From Astrocystis sublimbata (Eukaryota; Ascomycota; Sordariomycetes; Xylariales; Xylariaceae), in NCBI GenBank assembly GCA_022453515.1, contig JAJNNY010000057.1, forward strand, positions 171,803-235,802: a DNA stretch of 64,000 nt. Reading direction: 5' to 3'. The position numbers and the translations under genes were made by a program. This document shows, one piece after another, positions 58,242 through 64,000 of the stretch. The notes under the pieces were generated by a model, which worked only from the letters and a program-made list of their open reading frames with translations, was not told where the DNA came from and made no database searches. How positions within the stretch are numbered: the stretch's first letter is position 1; each line of letters begins with the position of its first letter.

Positions 58242-60319
58242 TTACTCCATATGGGAAACTGTGGCTTTTGCGTCACACACTTCTCCTTTAACCATAACGT
58301 CATGTTCGTTAACCTCCACGACCTGGTCGCCAAAGGCCGCCGCAATCTCCTCAAGACTTTTCTGCTTAGTTTCGCTAAGGGCGGTTAGTACTTGCCCAAA
58401 GATTTAGGGGTCAAGGCTATCAAACGCAGCTTACGGGAAGTAAAGGTAGACTAAAATCAGATATATGGTACAGATGGCGACGAAAACGTAGTAGTAGTTC
58501 TCGCCGATGTTCGCAAAGGCAGTTGGTCCTGCCTCGGTAACTATATACCATCTTGATGAGCGAATAATCTGGAAAGTAGGATTGGGCATCGTACATCCTA
58601 CGTTGACTACGTAATGGGCAACCGCCGATAGACCGACCATTTTGCTACGGATGAAGTAGGGCATGATCTCAGAACCGTATAACCATGTAACCGAGTTGAT
58701 AAGTCCATCTAAAGAAACAGTTAGCAAGATAACTCCGGATAGAAGGGGACTTATACGCACAGTAACAAACAGCAAATATGTAAATCCCCAATATCGCGAA
58801 GCCTTTGCCTACACGATTGTCCGTATGCTGGAACTCTCTCTGCAGCACAGCAGAGTATGTCTCGGTAAGAATCACAGCTATGAGCCCAGCGAGGAGCATC
58901 CTATATTGATATTAGCTTCTCGAATCACGTGCAACACAGGGCTTTTGGCTGTATCTCACTTGCGTCGGCCCCATCTATCCGGTAGGATCAAGACGGCGAT
59001 GATGTTGGAAACCAAGGCAGTGGTTCCCCAAATCGCAGCTAATACAAGGATCGTCTTTGAGTCTATACCAAGTGATTTGTATAGGTTTGCTTTTTATCAT
59101 TAGTGAAGTTGATCACCTCAAGGGTTAAGTGATCGACTCACTCTGATAGTACTGCATGAACATAATCAGGAATGTAATTCAATTTGTTGTCTCAGCGGTA
59201 TTCACTTACCTGTATGACGTTGACACCCGTGGTGGAGGTCAAGACCTGCACTGCGATGCACCTAGATATTTGTCAGTATCTTCGACTCCGAGCTACTCCG
59301 CAGGAGGATCTACACTAGTACTCGACGGCGGTAGACGCGGAAGATCTCACGGTACCCTGAAAGTGCTCGAGTTTTCTCATACTCAATCTGGGTCCTCATA
59401 AGGGCAAACTCTTCATGTGCCTCAAGTGGTGGGATATCGTTTCGGATCTTTGCGAACTCTATTCGAGCCTCTGGTATTCTACCCTTCTGAACGAGCTCAC
59501 GGGGACTCTTTGGCATGTACGTAGCTAGACAAATAAAAAGGATAACACCCCAAGGAGCCTGGAGCCCGAGCGGTAGACGCCATTGAGTCTCGCCATATGG
59601 CGCATAACTGCCCGCGAATCCAACCCAGTTGGCGGTGAATGTTCCCGCCGATAGTCCAACACCCGAAAGACCGCCGATGAGACCGCGGGTCTTGGGGGCG
59701 CTGATTTCGGAAAGATAGATGGGAACAGTCGCACTCATCGCTCTATATATATGAAACATCAGCAAGTACGTTGATGTGGCTGACTACGAGTGTAGCATTG
59801 AATTGACACGTACCCGACTGCTACACCTGCGAGCACGCGACCGGCAAGCATCATCCCAATGTTCACCGATGCGGTTTGGATGATGACACCGATGGTGACA
59901 AGGACGCAAGCACAATGCATGAACCTGGTTCTTCCGAGCTTGTCTGCAATGAGGATCTGGAGAAGAGCACCGACTGCTTCTCCTGCGATATACACGGCTA
60001 CAACCTACGTGGTATTAGCTTAGAAGGGAAACCAATGCATAGATGGAAGCAAGATTACCGCGCCCGTAATTGCTTTGGACGGGTGGTGCATGTAATCGAC
60101 CCAACTTTGGTGGGCGATCGCTAGAGTTTCGTATTAGGTTTCCGAGCAGGCTAGAGGAGACCGCACACACTCACTTGTCGTGATGATACCCGTGTCGAAC
60201 CCCTGAAGCGCCAATCAGGTTAGAGATTGCGATCTAAAGTGAGTAGGATTTCTTGCATATAGAAAAGTGCCAAGCGAGGCAGAGAGGCCAATGCCTATGT
60301 TATAAAAGCTAGGACCCAT
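58242..60319 (-). CDS. MFS sugar porter (hexose/lactose-permease-like)
   Basis: Twelve exons (60319-60257, 60202-60175, 60120-60059, 60004-59814, 59742-59314, 59261-59210, 59151-59142, 59089-58960, 58900-58761, 58708-58595, 58540-58435, 58374-58242) sum to 486 codons in frame. Sugar-porter marks: FLYGFDTGIITT in helix 1, IADKLGRTRFMHCA (motif A), VPIYLSEISAPKTRG (PESP-like region), TSTTGVNVIQYYQT in helix 7, LPDRWGRRKM, TEAGPTAFANIGEN and YFPETKQKSLEEI (PETK). Proposed start MGPSFYNIGIGLSAS gives a short N-terminus for the family. Intron 1 has a GC donor, exon 7 is only 10 nt, and intron 10 is 54 nt (a multiple of three), so retention would not shift frame. It imports sugars or sugar derivatives by proton symport. 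It is divergent from the aldolase gene with 935 bases between. Confidence 0.88.
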
Positions 60320-61254
60320 GATGCTGTGATCTTCTGATACCGCAATTATTATCCCAAGTGAATAACAACTTGATATGTGTCTAACTGCCTTGATATTATA
60401 AATCCTGCGTGATCAATAGCATATGCGATAGAGAAAAAGTGAGTCAAATAGATAGGCGGGAGCAAGTGCAATGTCATAGATAAGAGCTTCTCACATCCTG
60501 CCAAGCATATGTATAATGACTAGACAAAAGAAAAACTCAACCCCGCAGCAAAGATAGCTTGTGTGCGGGCAAGTGAAATGCTACTGGATCTAATGCTACA
60601 GCGTCTTGCTGTCATACAACCCTTTCGATATGATGTAACATGATCTTGTTGAAACAAGTAAGACCAATCTACGGAGAACGCGTTAGTCATTTGGGGTAAA
60701 TCTGGGGAATCTGGGGAATCTGGGGGTGGGGAGCGCTAGCCTCGGGAAAACACAACGGCCATAAGATGCCCCGGGCGGTGCTGCTAGAGATGAAAGACAC
60801 TCTTTGTAGACTGGTAGCCAGGTAATCTAGTCTCCATAACATCCCGTCTCCCGGCTGATTGGGAAGTATCAAGACTGCCACTTTGCCTCAAAGATTGTAT
60901 AGAGTACGATGATCCCTATCCTTTGTCTACCAGTGGGGCAGTGGTGGGGTGTTGAAGCCCCGCCCGTGTCCGAGCGTCCAATCTCTCTCGGACCCATGCC
61001 CACCACTTGATCGCCCCGTGCGTGTAAATATCCTGAAGTTGTGCCGTGGCATAGCAGTGGCCGTGGCGAGGACAGCCGCTTGGTGCGGCTAAGAGGGGAA
61101 CAGTGGTTACACTAAGGGTATGAATTGGAGTAATCATAAATGGTCATATTATTGCGATCGAAATTGTTGTACGCTTTTCATAACTTGATTTTAATCTGCA
61201 TACATTCGTCTCACGATATCTGGGATCACGTCGGTGACGTGAGATGCTTCAAGA
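60320..61254. promoter_or_regulatory. Divergent promoter region, sugar porter and aldolase
   Basis: The start codons of the two genes face apart across 935 bases, so shared regulation is likely. A short CTGGGGAAT-type direct repeat lies at 60700-60722. I cannot assign a regulator site with confidence. No gene is inside. Confidence 0.5.
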
Positions 61255-62214
61255 ATGGCTATCACAAATGGAATCACCGATAAGCTTAGAACGAATCGAG
61301 CAAAAGCCATTGTCGACGCTGCATATGCTGGAAAATATATGATTCCTGGTGTGTGCTGCTACAACATCGAAGGCATCATAGCGACTGTGCGTGCTGCCGA
61401 AGCAAAGAAATCACCAGCTCTTATCCAGCTCTTCCCTTGGTCGATCGAGTATGCCGACGGTCTCTTGTTGCATGCTGCTCGTGAAGCTGCAGATAAAGCC
61501 AGTGTTCCGATAGGTGTTCACATGGATCATGCGCAAACCCCAGATGTAAGAGACCTTCGTGAATCATCATTCCCTATTTGAAGAGGATGTTATTTCTAAC
61601 CAGAAACATTCTAGGTCATAAGAAGGTCGGTGAAGCTTAGTGGTTATGATGGAATCATGGTTGATATGAGCCACTACGACAAGGAAGAGAACATGAGGCT
61701 TAGCAAGGAGCTCGTGGAACTCTGCAATTCGCATGCCATCATCACAGAGTGCGAGCCCGGGCGTATAAACGGGGTTGAAGACGGGATCGCTGACACAGAG
61801 GAAATGGAGGAGATATTGACGACTCCGGAACAAGCCGCGGAATTTGTGGCTTTGGGTATCGACTGGCTTGCACCAGCTTTTGGCAATGTTCACGGCGCAT
61901 ACGGACCAAAAGGTCCGCAACTAGACTTTCCTAGACTGGAACACATTCACGCTGCAGTTGGGGATAAAGTGCGACTCGTCTTGCATGGTGCGCACGAAGA
62001 TTATTTCCAGGAAGAGCTCTTGCGGAAGTGTATCTCTGCGGGCATGTCGAAGGTCAATATCAACGGTCCCGTTAACGCCGCTTATACGAGGGTTGGGGCG
62101 GAGCTGACTGGCAAGGTGCCGTTGACTACTGTGGTTGAAGCGCAAACGATGGCAATGCAAAAGGTCATTGAGCAGAACATGGATTGGATCATGTCGACTG
62201 GAAAGGCTTCATGA
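61255..62214 (+). CDS. Class II ketose-bisphosphate aldolase
   Basis: Exons 61255-61545 and 61615-62214 join in phase (GTAAGA donor, CTAAC branch, TTCTAG acceptor) to give 296 residues. Class II features: N-terminal AIVDAAYAGKYMIPGVCCYN, the zinc-binding HMDHAQTPD segment, SGYDGIMVDMSHYDKEENM, a conserved Glu in IITECEPGRI, NVHGAYGPKGPQLDF and LVLHGAHEDYF (zinc-binding His residues), and KVNINGPVNAAY. The enzyme is zinc-dependent and cleaves a ketose (bis)phosphate to dihydroxyacetone phosphate or a related triose plus an aldehyde. In many fungi a similar domain is the C-terminal part of a large fusion with a DUF1537 kinase and a 3-hydroxyisobutyrate-type dehydrogenase for four-carbon acid sugars; here it stands alone. 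The substrate is unproven. Confidence 0.92.
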
Positions 62215-62352
62215 TAGAACATTATGATAGAGTCAGCTAGCACGTTTTAATCTTTGATAACGAGTGTAATACTTATATCACTCGATCTGCCACTGCCTGT
62301 AAGGTGATTGTACGTAAGGTTTTCTATTCATCTTAATGTAGCTTCAATTCAA

Positions 62353-63495
62353 TCATTCGCTTTCATCTAACGTTTCTATGTAGTCCCGCACTGAATTCTG
62401 GAAAGAGGTATCTTGCTTCATTCCAAGCGACAGACCAAGCCTGTTATCGAAGTCATCTGCCCAAGAATACAAAGCGGTCTGTAACTCGGGCACTTCCTCC
62501 TCGCTGACAAGGGCCAGCATGTCTTTGCCCCCTGCTTGTTCTAAAGCGTCTAGCATGTCCTGCACAGTCACCGCGAAACCTGGCATGTTGATCGCTCTCC
62601 GATGGGGTGCAAGTGCATCTCGAGGGAGATTTAGGGCTACTAGGATGTTATGGACTAGTGTTTTTGGCGAGCACATCCAATGGCGCCAGGCGCGGTCTTT
62701 CAATGGTAGTGTGCACACTTGCCCATTGCTAATATTTAAAAATCAGTTAGTCTAGTTCTAGATGAATAACTTTGATGATTGGCATGCATTATGCCCATCG
62801 TATTACTTGATCAAGGATTCACATACTGCGACACCAGTTAGTTCGCTTGAAAAAAAACATTTCCACAACCACCCGGTCTCCGAACAGACGCAACAGGTAT
62901 TGGTACTAACCAGGGGCTCCCGGATAATACCGGACAGGAAGGAAGTGACAGCAGCGCTAGGCTTTCCAGGACGAATAGATATCGTGGGAAAGCGCAACGA
63001 AAATCCGTTGATCAAGTTCCGACGCGTATAGTCGTTGATAAATGTCTCGCATATGATCTTTTGACAGCCGTAGGATAGCTCGGGAGTGGGTATATCACCC
63101 TCCGTCACCCCTTTCTTGGGAACAGGGCTTCCATACACGGCCGCGCTTGACGCGTAAAGGACGCGAACTCCGGGACATATGGTCGCGAGAGCATTGAGAA
63201 GCGATCGTGTCGAATCGACATTGACTCGGTATCCTAGCTCGAAATTGGCTTCTGCGCCTGATGACATTACCCCGTGAAGCAGGATGGCGGCATCCAGCCC
63301 CTTTTCCACTACGCTGGCTGCTGAGTTTACTAAATTGACCTTAATCAACTTGGCGTTCTGGGGATGTCTGCTTCCAGGAGGTACCGTTGGCTCAACGACA
63401 TCCACTAGTATGAGCTCATGTGAGTCGTCGGCTAGCAACTCCTTTGATAGGATTTGCCCAATGAAGCCAGCACCACCTGTGATAAGGATACGCAT
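62353..63495 (-). CDS. Extended-SDR NAD-dependent epimerase/dehydrogenase (erythronate dehydrogenase-like)
   Basis: Exon 1, 63495-62911, encodes MRILITGGAGFIGQILSKEL (Rossmann GGXGXXG), LLHGVMSSGAEANFELGY, LYASSAAVYGSP and the catalytic YGCQK, then RFPTISIRPGKPSAAVTSFL. Exon 2, ending at 62353, encodes WMCSPKTLVHNILVALNL and a helical C-terminus. This pattern is closest to D-erythronate dehydrogenase (DenD)-like SDRs, in my judgement. The join is awkward: the obvious donor (GTTAGT at 62910) and acceptor (AG at 62730-62729) leave one base too many, 961 nt in all. A second choice, GTACCA at 62906 to the AG at 62719-62718, restores frame (317 residues) but drops NGQ, which looks conserved. So the gene is either spliced at the weaker sites or carries a one-base change at the donor. 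The start codon lies 267 bases from the telomere repeats. Confidence 0.8.
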
Positions 63496-63762
63496 TGTGT
63501 GTCCTGTATTGAGAATAGAAAGTCAAGGCAATGGGATGTAACACGCCAAATGAGAATTCAGAGCAAGAAGTTGATAATTCTCCCACCAGCCGTTAATCGA
63601 GTTCATGTAATACTTGAACATGTTTCAGCCTCTTAGGATCTCTAGCATAACAGACCGGCTTTATCGGCTTTCGATAGTCCATATCCGATCTTGGCGTACT
63701 TACAGAATATGTCATTCTATTGGCCTAGGTTCTAAGTAGTATCGGCACGAATGCTAGACCGG
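63496..63762. promoter_or_regulatory. Subtelomeric promoter of the epimerase gene
   Basis: Only 267 bases separate the start codon of the minus-strand epimerase from the telomeric array, so its whole promoter sits against the chromosome end. No telomere-associated helicase gene or subtelomeric repeat block intervenes. Telomere position-effect silencing is plausible (inference). Confidence 0.6.
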
Positions 63763-64000
63763 TTAGGGTTAGGGTTAGGGTTAGGGTTAGGGTTAGGGTT
63801 AGGGTTAGGGTTAGGGTTAGGGTTAGGGTTAGGGTTAGGGTTAGGGTTAGGGTTAGGGTTAGGGTTAGGGTTAGGGTTAGGGTTAGGGTTAGGGTTAGGG
63901 TTAGGGTTAGGGTTAGGGTTAGGGTTAGGGTTAGGGTTAGGGTTAGGGTTAGGGTTAGGGTTAGGGTTAGGGTTAGGGTTAGGGTTAGGGTTGTTAGGGT
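63763..64000. repeat. Telomere, (TTAGGG)n
   Basis: About 39 uninterrupted TTAGGG units run to the window edge, with the G-rich strand 5' to 3' toward the end, as expected at a right chromosome terminus. The last ten bases read TTGTTAGGGT, an irregular unit that could be a true variant or a read-end error. Confidence 0.98.

Noticed and set aside
1..64000. tRNA and rRNA genes
   Set aside because: I looked for cloverleaf-like segments and rRNA motifs and found none I could support by eye; a covariance search would be needed to exclude them.

Overview
The window is the right-hand end of a chromosome from a filamentous ascomycete (Pezizomycotina). The last ~240 bases are uninterrupted TTAGGG repeats running 5' to 3' into the window edge. 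The genes have short introns with fungal branch sites, and the protein families are typical of moulds: NRPS, DUF3433, fungal rhodopsin-domain membrane proteins, patatin-NACHT NLRs and sugar porters. A Fot1/pogo-type transposon carries transition mutations of the kind left by RIP. I cannot name the species.

Layout, left to right. 1-1311: 5' end of an NRPS-like gene (minus). 4.7-6.0 kb: a GGCT/AIG2-like gene bloated with low-complexity sequence and interrupted by a stop. 7.1-11.4 kb: SAPS-family (Sit4/PP6 phosphatase-associated) gene (minus). 14.2-16.6 kb: DUF3433 membrane-protein gene with two in-frame TAG codons. 17.3-18.9 kb: stop-ridden rhodopsin-domain pseudogene (minus). 18.9-21.5 kb: a degenerate pogo-type element fragment and beside it a complete-ended Fot1-like element with 47-bp inverted repeats and a TA target duplication. 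22.1 kb: intact GGCT/AIG2 paralogue. 22.9-25.5 kb: GH20 beta-N-acetylhexosaminidase (minus). 26.6-28.2 kb: LIS1/nudF (minus). 30.7-33.9 kb: XMAP215/Stu2-family gene (plus). 35.4-40.3 kb: NLR-like patatin-NACHT-ankyrin-propeller gene (plus). 40.9-42.1 kb: coiled-coil gene. 42.5-44.1 kb: RCC1-type Ran exchange factor. 44.1-51.5 kb: a gene-poor, AT-rich stretch. 51.5-53.2 kb: DHA1-type MFS transporter. 56.1-57.7 kb: NADAR-domain gene (minus). 58.2-63.5 kb: sugar transporter (minus), class II aldolase (plus) and extended-SDR epimerase/dehydrogenase (minus), then 267 bases to the telomere.

How the genes fit together. The block around 7-44 kb mixes conserved housekeeping genes (phosphatase regulator, dynein regulator LIS1, microtubule polymerase, Ran-GEF) with accessory genes. 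The 14-22 kb section is a transposon-damaged patch where coding genes were broken mostly by changes to TAG, as expected from RIP or RIP leakage. The last three genes look like a small catabolic cluster: sugar uptake, NAD-dependent oxidation and aldol cleavage, possibly of a four-carbon acid sugar. The NLR and the NADAR protein are the most interesting accessory genes, since related domains act in immunity or conflict systems elsewhere. All gene models come from reading the sequence by eye. Exon joins were accepted when splice signals, reading phase and family motifs agreed.
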